Assembly: GCF_000702305.1 (NCBI RefSeq)
Contig: NZ_JNLC01000014.1
Location: forward strand, 124,001-188,000
From: Allobosea sp. 117
Lineage (GTDB): Bacteria; Pseudomonadota; Alphaproteobacteria; Rhizobiales; Xanthobacteraceae
Length of the DNA: 64,000 nucleotides
Direction of reading: 5' to 3'
The notes under the pieces were generated by a model. That model did not search any database and was not told the DNA's origin. It saw only the letters and a program-made list of their open reading frames with translations. The position numbers and the translations under genes were made by a program. Below are positions 23,194-31,283 of this stretch, one piece after another (position 1 is the first letter of the stretch; the number at the start of each line of letters is the position of its first letter).

Positions 23194-24999
23194 TCAGTTC
23201 GGCAGAGCGAAGACGGTGAGCTGGCCACCGAGGTTGGTGTAGTTGCTCAGCGCCGCATAGCCACCCACCGCGCCGAGGCCGGCGTTCGGGTCGGTCAGGC
23301 CGGCCGCGAGGCCGATGCCCGCCCAGCCGCCGACACCCGACAGGATGGCGACATACTGGCGACCCTTGTGCTCATAGGTGGTGACGTTGCCGATGATGCC
23401 CGACGGGGTCTTGAACTTGTAGAGTTCCTTGCCCGACTTGGCGTCGACCGCCTTCAGATAGCCTTCCAGCGTGCCGTAGAAGACCACGTCGCCGGCGGTG
23501 GCGAGCGCACCCGACCACACCGAGAACGGCTCCGGCAGCGACCACACGATCTTGCCCTTGGTGTTGTCCCAGGCGATGAAGTTGCCCATGCCGCCATGGC
23601 TGCCCGGCGCGGGGAACATCGACAGGGTGGCACCGACATAGGGCTGACCCGCGGTGTAGCTGACGCGGAACGGCTCATAGTCCATGCAGACGTGGTTGGT
23701 CGGCACGTAGAAGAGGTTCGTCTTGGGCGAGAAGGCCGCCGGCTGCTGGTCCTTGGTACCGAGCGCCGCCGGGCAGATGCCCTTCGTGTTGACGTCCTCG
23801 CCCTGCGCCTCGGTCGAGTACTTGGAGACGACCAGCGGACGACCGAAGGTCGGGCTGCCCTTGTCCATGTCGACCTTGGTGGCCCAGTTCACGGCCGGGT
23901 CGTACTTCTCGGCAACCAGCAGCTCGCCGGACACGCGGTCGAGCGTGTAGCCGAAGCCGTTGCGGTCGAAGTGCGTCAGCAGCTTGCGCGGCTGGCCGTT
24001 GAACTGCTGATCCGTGAGGATCATCTCGTTGATGCCGTCATAGTCCCACTCGTCGTGGGGGGTCATCTGGTAGACCCACTTGGCCATGCCGGTGTCGGCG
24101 TCACGCGCCCAGATGGTCATCGACCACTTGTTGTCGCCGGGACGCTGCTTCGGGTTCCAGGTGGAGGGGTTGCCCGACCCGTAATAGACGAGGTTCGTCT
24201 CGGGATCGTAGGAGTACCAGCCCCAGGTGCAGCCGCCGCCGATCTTCCACTGATCGCCTTCCCAGGTCTTCAGCGAAGAATCCTTGCCGACCGGCTTGCC
24301 GAGAGCGGTGGTCTTCTCCGGATCGACGAGGATGTCGCTGTCCGGGCCCATCGAATAGCCGCGCCAGACCTGCTTGCCGGTCGCGGTGTCGTAGGCGGTG
24401 ACGTGGCAGCGCACGCCGAACTCGCCGCCCGAGATGCCGACGATGACCTTGTCCTTCACCGGAAGCACGGTGGCGGTGTTGGTCTCGCCCTTCTTCGGGT
24501 CGCCGTTGACGACCGACCACTTCTTCTGGCCGGTCTTCGCGTCGAGCGCGACGAGCGTGGTGTCGGCCTGGTGCAGGAAGATCGTGCCGTCGGAATAGGC
24601 AAGGCCGCGATTGACCGTATCGCAGCACATCACCGGAATGACGTTCGGATCCTGCTTGGGCTCGTACTTCCAGAGGATCTTGCCGTCGTTGTTAAGATCC
24701 AAAGCATAAACGATGTTCGGGAACGGCGTGTGAACGTACATCACGTCGCCGATCACCAGCGGACCGCCTTCGTGACCACGCAGGACGCCGGTCGAGAAGG
24801 TCCAAGCGACCTGCATCTTGCCGACGTTGCCAGCGTTGATCTGGTTGAGCTGGGAATAACGCGTATTCGCGTAATCGCCAGTCTGGATGCCCCACTGCTT
24901 CGGATCTTTGATGATCTTGGTGAGGCCGTCATTGGCCGAAGCGGGGCACATATAAGCCGCGGTGCCAAGCAACACCGCCGCATAGGCAAATTTGCGCAT
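23194..24999 (-). CDS. xoxF: lanthanide-dependent methanol dehydrogenase XoxF
   Basis: 601 residues with signal peptide ([20 protein letters not shown], cut near SANDG). An eight-bladed PQQ propeller that oxidises methanol in the periplasm. The segment PHDEWDYDG holds catalytic Asp319 and, two residues on, Asp321, the extra acidic ligand that marks lanthanide enzymes (Ala in calcium-type MxaF). The vicinal disulfide (VMCCDTVN) that stacks on PQQ, Glu in SGGEFGVR and Asn in YGSGNPSTW complete the site. A very strong AGGAGGA site precedes the ATG. No mxaF is in the window. Confidence 0.96.
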   Translation of the reverse strand: MRKFAYAAVLLGTAAYMCPASANDGLTKIIKDPKQWGIQTGDYANTRYSQLNQINAGNVGKMQVAWTFSTGVLRGHEGGPLVIGDVMYVHTPFPNIVYALDLNNDGKILWKYEPKQDPNVIPVMCCDTVNRGLAYSDGTIFLHQADTTLVALDAKTGQKKWSVVNGDPKKGETNTATVLPVKDKVIVGISGGEFGVRCHVTAYDTATGKQVWRGYSMGPDSDILVDPEKTTALGKPVGKDSSLKTWEGDQWKIGGGCTWGWYSYDPETNLVYYGSGNPSTWNPKQRPGDNKWSMTIWARDADTGMAKWVYQMTPHDEWDYDGINEMILTDQQFNGQPRKLLTHFDRNGFGYTLDRVSGELLVAEKYDPAVNWATKVDMDKGSPTFGRPLVVSKYSTEAQGEDVNTKGICPAALGTKDQQPAAFSPKTNLFYVPTNHVCMDYEPFRVSYTAGQPYVGATLSMFPAPGSHGGMGNFIAWDNTKGKIVWSLPEPFSVWSGALATAGDVVFYGTLEGYLKAVDAKSGKELYKFKTPSGIIGNVTTYEHKGRQYVAILSGVGGWAGIGLAAGLTDPNAGLGAVGGYAALSNYTNLGGQLTVFALPN

Positions 25000-25405
25000 G
25001 CGTAATCTCCTCCTGAACGCGATCCTCCGCGCGGGACAAGCTGTTAAAGCTGACCCGCTTCGGCTTATTGTTGTCGTTTCTGACCGTTCATCTTCGGCAG
25101 CGTGTCACGACCGACTGGGGGAGAACAGCCGGATATCATGGGGGCCTATCGCCCCTAGCTGGCCTACGAACCGAATTCCAGGAGTTGCCCTCCCGATAAC
25201 CCGTTGAAGCCGAAGATGCAGCGACCCTAGACCGATTTTGAACAACACGCAATAAGAACCGGCCCGTGAAAACGCTCTTATTATGATTTTGCTGCAAGTG
25301 CGAAAAGGCATTCTGGATGCCAGCCTGAACGACTTGGCTCCGCCGGAATTACTCGCCTTATCCTTTTGTTTTGCTTGACACGTTGCTTGACCTGCGCATC
25401 CGCGA
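25000..25405. promoter_or_regulatory. xoxF upstream region, no gene seen
   Basis: 406 nt between xoxF and the metallohydrolase stop. On the minus strand TTGCGT and TAGGGT, 17 nt apart (about 25250-25220), are a weak promoter pair. TTCTTAT lies at 25258-25252 (minus) and CTCTTAT at 25275-25281 (plus), half-sites like those at pqqA. ATCTTCGGC (near 25091) and GCCGAAGAT (near 25209) form a distant inverted repeat in the leader. Nothing coding is supported. Confidence 0.45.
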
Positions 25406-26371
25406 TCATTCCCACTCGAATTCGTGATAGGCGGCGATCGCGTTGCGCGCGTTGAACTCGTCGAACAGCGCCCAGCGATCGCGCTCCGAACGCCCCGCCT
25501 CGTCCGCCGCCTGCCCCATGGAACGCCCCTCTGCGATGAGGCGCCGCACGTCGTCGCGCAGGATTTCGAGATAGCGCCGCTCGTCCGCCGAAGCCGCCGG
25601 CCATTCGACCGAAGCCGGCCCGTGCCCCGGCACGGCGCGGGCGATTCCCGGCCGGGCGACCAGGGCGTCGAGCAGCTTCAGCCAGCCCTTCAGGCTGCCG
25701 TCGAGGGTGGGAATATGGCCGACGAAGAGGAGGTCGCCGAGGAACCACGTCCCGGTAGCCGAATCGAACACCGTGAGGTCGTTGTCGGTGTGGGCCGTCG
25801 GATGCGCGTCGAGGACGAGGCGCCGCCCGCCGAGATCGAGCTCCATCCTCGTGTCGACCAGCGTCTCGGGCAGGACGATCCGCGTCCCCTCCGCGGCGGG
25901 GCCGAGCATGCGCTCGACCTGGGCGAGATAGGTCTCCGCCCGCACCGACAGGGCGCGCGGCATCTTGCGATGGGCGACGAAGACGGCCCCCTGCCCTTCG
26001 AAGGCGGCGTTGCCGAGCACGTGGTCGGGGTGCATGTGGGTGTTGATGATGTAGCGGACCGGTCGGTCGGTCACCGCCCGCACCGCGGCGCGCATGCGCT
26101 CGCCGGCGAGTCGGCTGTTGCCGGTGTCGATGACCGCCGCCGCCTCCGAGCCCACGACCAGGCTCATATTGGCGATGGCGCCGTCATTGTCGGCGGCGAT
26201 GAGCTCGTAAGGCGCGCGATAGACGAAGGTGCCTGGCGCGATCTCCTCGAGCGGCTCCGGCGCCACGGCGCCGTTCTGCTCCGTTGTGCCGGCGCGTGCG
26301 GATGCCCGCCCGCCGAGCCACGCGACGCTCATCAGAGCCAGCAGTGCACGGCGACTGAAGCGTTCCGGCAT
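25406..26371 (-). CDS. quinoprotein relay system zinc metallohydrolase (SoxH-like)
   Basis: 321 residues from ATG 26371, preceded by GGAG at 7 nt; a GTG at 26389 is possible. The N-terminus MPERFSRRALLALMSVAWLG has an Arg pair and looks exported. Metallo-beta-lactamase fold: the zinc motif is HMHPDH in INTHMHPDHVLGNAAF, with later ligand segments DAHPTAHTDNDL, GDLLFVGHIPTLDG and VPGHGPAS. Members sit beside PQQ dehydrogenases and SoxYZ-like carriers; they may hydrolyse a carrier-bound product. Substrate unknown. On the same strand just upstream of xoxF. Confidence 0.88.
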   Translation of the reverse strand: MPERFSRRALLALMSVAWLGGRASARAGTTEQNGAVAPEPLEEIAPGTFVYRAPYELIAADNDGAIANMSLVVGSEAAAVIDTGNSRLAGERMRAAVRAVTDRPVRYIINTHMHPDHVLGNAAFEGQGAVFVAHRKMPRALSVRAETYLAQVERMLGPAAEGTRIVLPETLVDTRMELDLGGRRLVLDAHPTAHTDNDLTVFDSATGTWFLGDLLFVGHIPTLDGSLKGWLKLLDALVARPGIARAVPGHGPASVEWPAASADERRYLEILRDDVRRLIAEGRSMGQAADEAGRSERDRWALFDEFNARNAIAAYHEFEWE

Positions 26372-26502
26372 GAGCGCGCTCCGGGCCACTCAAGCGGCGC
26401 CGCCCGCACGGATGCGGGCGGCCCTGTCTCGTCAATCTATAAAGCGGAAGCGGGACGATGTCCGGCGCGGCGCGCTCCGAGTCGCGCCCGAGCGGCAGCG
26501 CC

Positions 26503-26898
26503 TTACTTCTTGTTGCCCTTCTCGTCGAACTGCGAGAGATAGGCGAGCAGGTCGGCGCGGTCGCCTTCCTTGGGCAGGCCGGCGAACACCATCTTGATGC
26601 CCGGCAGGTAGGCCTTCGGATTCTCCAGATACTTGCTCAGCTTCTCGGCGTCCCAGACGTCGCCGTTCGCATTGTGCTGCTTCAGCGTCTCGGAATAGTT
26701 GAAGCCTTCGACCGCGCCCATCTTGCGGCCGACGATGCCGTTCAGCTCGGGGCCGACCTTGTTCTTGGCGTCCGCGCCGACGGCGTGGCAGGCCATGCAT
26801 TTCTTGAAGACGGTCGCGCCCTTCTCGGGATCGCCGTCGGCGAGGGCGACGGTGGAACCGAGGGCAAGCAGGGCAGCGGCGGCGAGGATGCGATTCAT
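26503..26898 (-). CDS. class I cytochrome c (c2/c550-like)
   Basis: 131 residues from ATG 26898: signal peptide MNRILAAAALLALGSTVALA, then heme site CMACH at 34-38. The axial Met lies in PGIKMVFAGL, and VGPELNGIVGRKMG is the usual class I pattern. It would carry electrons from XoxG to the terminal oxidase in the periplasm. It is transcribed towards the metallohydrolase and xoxF, 131 nt ahead of the former, and diverges from the methylofuran gene run. Confidence 0.92.
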   Translation of the reverse strand: MNRILAAAALLALGSTVALADGDPEKGATVFKKCMACHAVGADAKNKVGPELNGIVGRKMGAVEGFNYSETLKQHNANGDVWDAEKLSKYLENPKAYLPGIKMVFAGLPKEGDRADLLAYLSQFDEKGNKK

Positions 26899-27157
26899 AC
26901 GAATTCCTTCCCAGACAGATTTTGGCGACGCCGTCATCCGCGGCGCTTTCATCGGGGGGCACCTTAACGCGCGTCTTAGAACGATCCTAGACGACGAAAG
27001 ATCCAGTCCAACCGGTACTGAGGGCGATAAATGGCCGCATTTGAAGACGCGCGGAACGCCAGGACGTGCGGCACGGCGTCACGATCCGCCCCAGCAGGGG
27101 CGGATTTGCGGCGATCGGCTTTTCGCGTAGCGTCGCCCGCGGGATAGGAATGCCGGC
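26899..27157. promoter_or_regulatory. divergent promoter region between cytochrome c and mfnE-like genes
   Basis: 259 nt with no coding signal. GTCTTAG-AACG-ATCCTAG (26973-26990, plus strand) has the 7-4-7 spacing seen at pqqA but a weaker sequence match. No clear -10/-35 pair stands out. Confidence 0.3.
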
Positions 27158-27778
27158 ATGAAACGGACCCCCGGAACGCCCCCGCGACGCCAATCGCCCG
27201 CCGACGTCGTCAAGCTCGGCGGCAGCCTCGTCGGCGACGCACGGCTGCCGGCCCTGCTCGCCGAGTTTGCGCGCATCGGCGCGCCGCTCGTCGTGGTGGG
27301 CGGCGGCGGCCCGCTGGCGGATGCGGTGCGGACGCTGCAGCCGAGGCTCGGCTTTGGCGACGCGGCGGCGCATCACATGGCGATCCTCGCCATGGAGCAG
27401 ACGGCGCTCGCCCTCGCCGACCTCGCGCCCGGCCTCGTCCCCTGCGCCGACGCCGGCGCGATCGCGCAGGCGCACCGCGCCGGCCGTGCCGCGCTGTGGC
27501 GGCCGGCGGCGATGGCGCGCGCGGCGCAGGTGCCGGCGAGCTGGGAGGTGACGTCGGACAGCCTCGCGCTCTGGCTCGCCAAGGAGATCGGGGCGGCGCG
27601 CCTCACCCTGGTGAAGGCGGCGCCGGTCGAGGATCCGCACGGTCCCGCCGCCGGATGGGCTGCGAAAGGGCTGGTCGATCCCTATTTCCCGCAGATCGCG
27701 GCGGGATTCTCCGGCGCGATCGAGGCGCGCTCGATCAAGGACGCGCTCAACCGATGGAAGGCACGGGCGGCGGCATGA
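27158..27778 (+). CDS. mfnE: amino acid kinase family protein, MfnE-like (methylofuran synthesis)
   Basis: 206 residues. The amino acid kinase fold shows in VVKLGGSLVGDARLPALLAE (nucleotide-binding Lys-Leu-Gly-Gly-Ser) and VVVGGGGPLADAVR, with a C-terminal TSDSLALWLAKEIGAARLTL. In archaea MfnE phosphorylates aminomethyl-furanmethanol phosphate on the way to methanofuran; methylotrophs have relatives for methylofuran. The first ATG with the kinase core was used; the 15 basic residues before the core are untypical. First of five genes overlapping by 4-8 nt. Confidence 0.8.
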   Translation: MKRTPGTPPRRQSPADVVKLGGSLVGDARLPALLAEFARIGAPLVVVGGGGPLADAVRTLQPRLGFGDAAAHHMAILAMEQTALALADLAPGLVPCADAGAIAQAHRAGRAALWRPAAMARAAQVPASWEVTSDSLALWLAKEIGAARLTLVKAAPVEDPHGPAAGWAAKGLVDPYFPQIAAGFSGAIEARSIKDALNRWKARAAA

Positions 27779-28353
27779 CGCATGAGGACGAGAACCGGCG
27801 CGGCGCCTATCCGCGCTGGAGCTGGGCGCTGACCGGCTCGGGGCATTTCTTCACCGAATCGATCGCGCTGATCAAGGAGCTGGGCGACGTCGACCTGTTC
27901 GTGTCGGCGGCGGCGGAGGAAGTGCTGCGCATGTACAAGCAGGAGCTGCCGGAGGGCACCCGCATCCTGCACGAGACCACCGCCAGCTCGGCCCCCGTCG
28001 GGCGCTTCTATGACGGGCTCTACCACACGCTGATCGTCTCGCCGGCCTCCTCCAACACGGTGGCGAAGTGCGTCTACGGCATCTCCGACACGCTGGTCAC
28101 CAACTGCTTCGCGCAGGCCGGCAAGTGTCGCGTGCACTCCATCGTCTTCGCCTGCGACACCGCCCCGGAGATGATCACCATGGCGCCGAAGGGGCCGGTA
28201 CCGGTCTATCCGCGCCGTATCGACCTCGAGAACACCGCCCGACTCAAGGAGTTCGAGGACTGCACCGTGGTCGAATCGATCGCCGACCTCAGGGCGGCGG
28301 TGGAGGCACGGCGGCAGTTCCTCGCGGCACAGGACATGCCGGCCGATGGCTGA
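27775..28353 (+). CDS. flavoprotein, dihydromethanopterin reductase (DmrB)-like
   Basis: 192 residues; ATGA overlap with the kinase gene. Typical HFCD/flavoprotein features: WALTGSGHFFTESIALIKEL at the N-terminus (FMN loop), GLYHTLIVSPASSNTVAKCV and VYGISDTLVTNCFAQAGK. The HSIVFACDT-APEM segment matches the archaeal-type flavoprotein found in H4MPT gene clusters. It probably reduces dihydromethanopterin to H4MPT or a related pterin; this is family inference. Several cysteines are present but no Fe-S motif. Confidence 0.8.
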   Translation: MTHEDENRRGAYPRWSWALTGSGHFFTESIALIKELGDVDLFVSAAAEEVLRMYKQELPEGTRILHETTASSAPVGRFYDGLYHTLIVSPASSNTVAKCVYGISDTLVTNCFAQAGKCRVHSIVFACDTAPEMITMAPKGPVPVYPRRIDLENTARLKEFEDCTVVESIADLRAAVEARRQFLAAQDMPADG

Positions 28354-29797
28354 CGAGCCGCCGCGCGAGAAGGTCGCGCTGGTCACCGGCTCGCTCGCTG
28401 AGCCGCGCCTGCGCAAGATCGCGGCGGAGATCGCCGATGACAGCCTCGATCCGGTGGTGGTGAATGTCGGGGTGAAGGTGGCGGCGCTGATGACCGCCGA
28501 GATCGTCGAGCGGCGCCTCGCCATCCCCGCGGGCACGGACAAGGTGATGATGCCCGGCCGCTTCCGCGGCGACCTCGACCGGCTGGCGAAGTTCTTCGGT
28601 GTGCCCTTCACGCGCGGGCCGGACGAGATGGCCGACCTGCCGGATTATTTCGGCCAGCAGCGCCGCGCCGCCGACCTCTCGCGCCACGAAGTGACGCTGT
28701 TCGCCGAGATCGTCGACGCCACCGCGCTCGACGTGCCGGCCCTAGTCGAGAAGGCGCGCCGCCTCGCCGCCGAGGGCGCCGACGTGATCGACCTCGGCTG
28801 CATGCCCGACACGACCTTCCCGCATCTCGAGGCGGCGATCGCCGCGCTGCATGCGGAGGGGCTGAAGGTCAGCGTCGATTCTTTCTCGGCCGATGAGCTT
28901 TCCCGCGCCACCCGCGCCGGCGCCGACTTCCTGCTCAGTCTCAATGAGAACAATCTCTCCATCGCCGACGAGGGGCCGGCGGTGCCGGTGCTGGTGCCGG
29001 CGACGCAGGGCGACATGGATTCGCTCGTCCGCGCCATCGAAGCCGCGCAGGCGAAGGGCATCGCCTTCTATGCGGACCCGATCCTCGATCCGATCCATTA
29101 CGGCTTCACCGCCTCGATCCTGCGCTATGCGGAGCTGCGCCGGCTGTTCCCGGGCATCCCGATCCTGATGGGCATCGGCAACGTCACCGAGCTCACCGAC
29201 GCCGACACCACCGGCATCAACGCGATCCTGATGGGCATCATCTCGGAGCTGCATCTCAACGCGGTGCTGGCCGTGCAGGTGAGCCCGCACTGCCGCACGG
29301 CGGTGCGCGAGTTCGACCGGGCGCGGCGCGAGTTCCTCGCCGCCCGCGAGGCCGGCGCGCTGCCGCAGGGCTTCGGCGGCGGCCTGATGGCGCTGCGCGA
29401 CCGGCGCCCGCACGCCTCGACCCCGGAGGAGATCGCCGGCCTCGCGGCGCAGGTGAAGGATCGCAATTTCCGCATCGAGGTCGCGCAGGACGGTATCCAC
29501 GTCTACAACCGCGACGGCCATCACGTCGCCGGCGATCCCTTCGCGCTGTTCCCGCACCTCAAGGTGGAGGATGACGGCGCGCACGCCTTCTATCTCGGGG
29601 TGGAGACGGCGCGCGCCGAGATCGCGCATCTGCTCGGCAAGCGCTATGCGCAGGACGAGCCGCTGCGCTGGGGCGTCGCCGGCGAGACGACCCCGAGCGC
29701 CGAGGACGCGCACCGTTTGACATTCAAGGAGGCGGGCACGACCCTGCGCGCCACTTCCGCCAAGCCCGACGACACCGTGAAAACCGACGAAGCATGA
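28346..29797 (+). CDS. dihydropteroate synthase-like protein (DUF6513) of H4MPT synthesis
   Basis: 483 residues. N-terminal domain (about 1-120, VALVTGSLAEPRLRKIAAEI) is the DUF6513 part. The middle TIM barrel (about 120-370) resembles dihydropteroate synthase: ADVIDLGCMPDTTFPHLEAA, GLKVSVDSFSADEL and DFLLSLNENNL. It would join the pterin to ribofuranosylaminobenzene phosphate in place of p-aminobenzoate. C-terminal part of about 100 residues has no named role. It overlaps both neighbours and so is part of one translated run. Confidence 0.85.
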   Translation: MADEPPREKVALVTGSLAEPRLRKIAAEIADDSLDPVVVNVGVKVAALMTAEIVERRLAIPAGTDKVMMPGRFRGDLDRLAKFFGVPFTRGPDEMADLPDYFGQQRRAADLSRHEVTLFAEIVDATALDVPALVEKARRLAAEGADVIDLGCMPDTTFPHLEAAIAALHAEGLKVSVDSFSADELSRATRAGADFLLSLNENNLSIADEGPAVPVLVPATQGDMDSLVRAIEAAQAKGIAFYADPILDPIHYGFTASILRYAELRRLFPGIPILMGIGNVTELTDADTTGINAILMGIISELHLNAVLAVQVSPHCRTAVREFDRARREFLAAREAGALPQGFGGGLMALRDRRPHASTPEEIAGLAAQVKDRNFRIEVAQDGIHVYNRDGHHVAGDPFALFPHLKVEDDGAHAFYLGVETARAEIAHLLGKRYAQDEPLRWGVAGETTPSAEDAHRLTFKEAGTTLRATSAKPDDTVKTDEA

Positions 29798-30360
29798 TCC
29801 GCGAGACCATTGTCACCACCCGATCGCCCGATGGCGAGCCGCACATCGCCCCGATGGGCGCGACCGTGATCGAGGGCGGCTATCTGCTGCAGCCGTTCCG
29901 TCCCTCGCGCACGCTCGACAATCTGATGGCGACGCGCGAGGCGGTGCTGAACTTCACCGACGACGTGCGCCTGTTCGCCGCGTGCGTGATCGGTCGCCGC
30001 TTCCCGGTCGACGTGCGCAAGGCGACCCGGGTGAAGGGCGTGCGCCTTTCCGACGCGCTGTCGCATGACGAGGTGAGCGTCGACATCATCGAGGACGATC
30101 CGCAGCGGCCGAAGTTCCACTGCCGCGTCGTCTATTCGGACGGCCACCGGCGCTTCCTCGGGATGAACCGCGCCAAGGCGGCGGTGCTGGAGGCGGCGGT
30201 GCTGGTCAGCCGCCTGTCCATGCTCGCCGACGAGAAGGTGGACCGGGAGATGGAATATCTCGCCATCGCGGTGGAGAAGACCGCTGGGCCGGAGGAGTTC
30301 GAGGCCTGGGGCTGGCTGACCGAGGCGATCGCCGAGCACCGGCGGAAGCGCGCCTCATGA
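29794..30360 (+). CDS. DUF447-family flavin-binding split-barrel protein
   Basis: 188 residues, ATGA overlap on both sides. Starts MIRETIVTTRSPDGEPHIAP, the typical DUF447 beginning (compare flavin reductase-like split barrels), followed by FRPSRTLDNLMATREAVLNF and an all-helical C-terminal third with KAAVLEAAVLVSRLSML. Members occur in archaea and in methylotroph H4MPT clusters. No reaction is assigned. A reductase step in H4MPT or methylofuran synthesis is plausible, from fold and position only. Confidence 0.82.
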   Translation: MIRETIVTTRSPDGEPHIAPMGATVIEGGYLLQPFRPSRTLDNLMATREAVLNFTDDVRLFAACVIGRRFPVDVRKATRVKGVRLSDALSHDEVSVDIIEDDPQRPKFHCRVVYSDGHRRFLGMNRAKAAVLEAAVLVSRLSMLADEKVDREMEYLAIAVEKTAGPEEFEAWGWLTEAIAEHRRKRAS

Positions 30361-31079
30361 GCACGCCGTCGCCCCGCCTGCTGGCGAGCGTCGCCGACCT
30401 CGCGGAAATGGAGATCGCGCGCGCGGGCGGCGCCGACATCGTCGACCTGAAGCAGCCGGCCTTCGGCGCGCTGGGCGCCTGGAGCACGGAGGCGCTCACC
30501 GCCGCCGTGATGCTGTGGAACGCGTGGCCATCTACCGGACCTTCGCCGCGCCCGCTGCTCAGCGCCACCGCCGGCGACCAGCCGATGGTGCCGGCGATCC
30601 TCGCCCAGGCCGCCGGCATGGTGGCGGCCAGCGGCGTGCCGATCGTTAAAGTGGGGCTGTTCCGCTCCGCCCATGTCGCGGACTGCATCGAAGCGCTGGC
30701 CCCGCTCACCGCGCGCACCCAGCTCGTCGGCGTCCTGTTCGCCGACCAGGAGCCGGATTTCGGCCTCGTCGCCGCGCTGGGACAGGCGGGATTCGCCGGT
30801 GTGATGCTCGACACCGCCGACAAGCGCGCGGGCGGCCTCACCGCCCATATGGACGCGCTCACCCTCAGCCAGTTCGTCGTCGAGGCACGCCGGCACGGGC
30901 TGATGACCGGGCTCGCCGGCTCGCTCGCCCTCGACGACATCGAGCCGCTGTCGTGCATCGGCGCGGACTATCTCGGCTTCCGCGGCGTGCTGTGCGCGGA
31001 CGGGCGCACGGGCAGCCTCGACCGCGGGCGGCTCGCCGCCGTGCGCGAGCGGATGCCGGCCTTCTCGACCGACGGATGA
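30357..31079 (+). CDS. mfnB: (5-formylfuran-3-yl)methyl phosphate synthase, MfnB-like
   Basis: 240 residues. MfnB condenses two glyceraldehyde 3-phosphate molecules to the furan ring of methanofuran/methylofuran. Seen: LLASVADLAEMEIARAGGAD, the Schiff-base region ADIVDLKQPAFGALGAW with the catalytic Lys, IVKVGLFR with the second conserved Lys, and the closing GADYLGFRGVLC. Normal length. Last of the five overlapping genes; the following gap of 204 nt separates it from mgtE. Confidence 0.88.
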   Translation: MSTPSPRLLASVADLAEMEIARAGGADIVDLKQPAFGALGAWSTEALTAAVMLWNAWPSTGPSPRPLLSATAGDQPMVPAILAQAAGMVAASGVPIVKVGLFRSAHVADCIEALAPLTARTQLVGVLFADQEPDFGLVAALGQAGFAGVMLDTADKRAGGLTAHMDALTLSQFVVEARRHGLMTGLAGSLALDDIEPLSCIGADYLGFRGVLCADGRTGSLDRGRLAAVRERMPAFSTDG

Positions 31080-31283
31080 ACCCTTCCGACCGGCCTTGAC
31101 AGCACCGCCGCGCGGGTCCACTCACCCGCCGCGGTGTCACCGCCGCGCAACCGGACCCTTTTATCAATGCCCAGCGACAGTTGCAGTCGATTGCCGTCAC
31201 CGGACGGCGCGGCCTGATCGCCGATTGGGGAAACCTGACGGCTCGCCGCGACCGCCGATGACGGCCGGTCAAGGAAGAGCCAG
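31080..31283 (+). promoter_or_regulatory. mgtE leader
   Basis: 204 nt. TTGACA at 31096-31101 is a perfect -35 box, but the -10 place 17 nt on is poor. GCGGGT-CCACTC-ACCCGC (near 31113-31130) and neighbouring GCGGTG/CACCGC arms can fold. A Mg-sensing leader would be reasonable, but I cannot match a known riboswitch. Confidence 0.35.

Noticed and set aside
23026-25005. A 659-codon plus-strand open frame across xoxF
   Set aside because: Antisense shadow of xoxF with low-complexity Arg/Gly/Val/Asp composition and no domain; xoxF has all catalytic residues.
368-26371. A thiosulfate-oxidising Sox system
   Set aside because: Only SoxYZ-like and SoxH-like parts occur; soxXA, soxB and soxCD are missing from the window and the context is PQQ enzymes.
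31080-31283. Magnesium riboswitch before mgtE
   Set aside because: Inverted repeats are present, but I could not match a known M-box or ykoK layout. Covariance search would decide.
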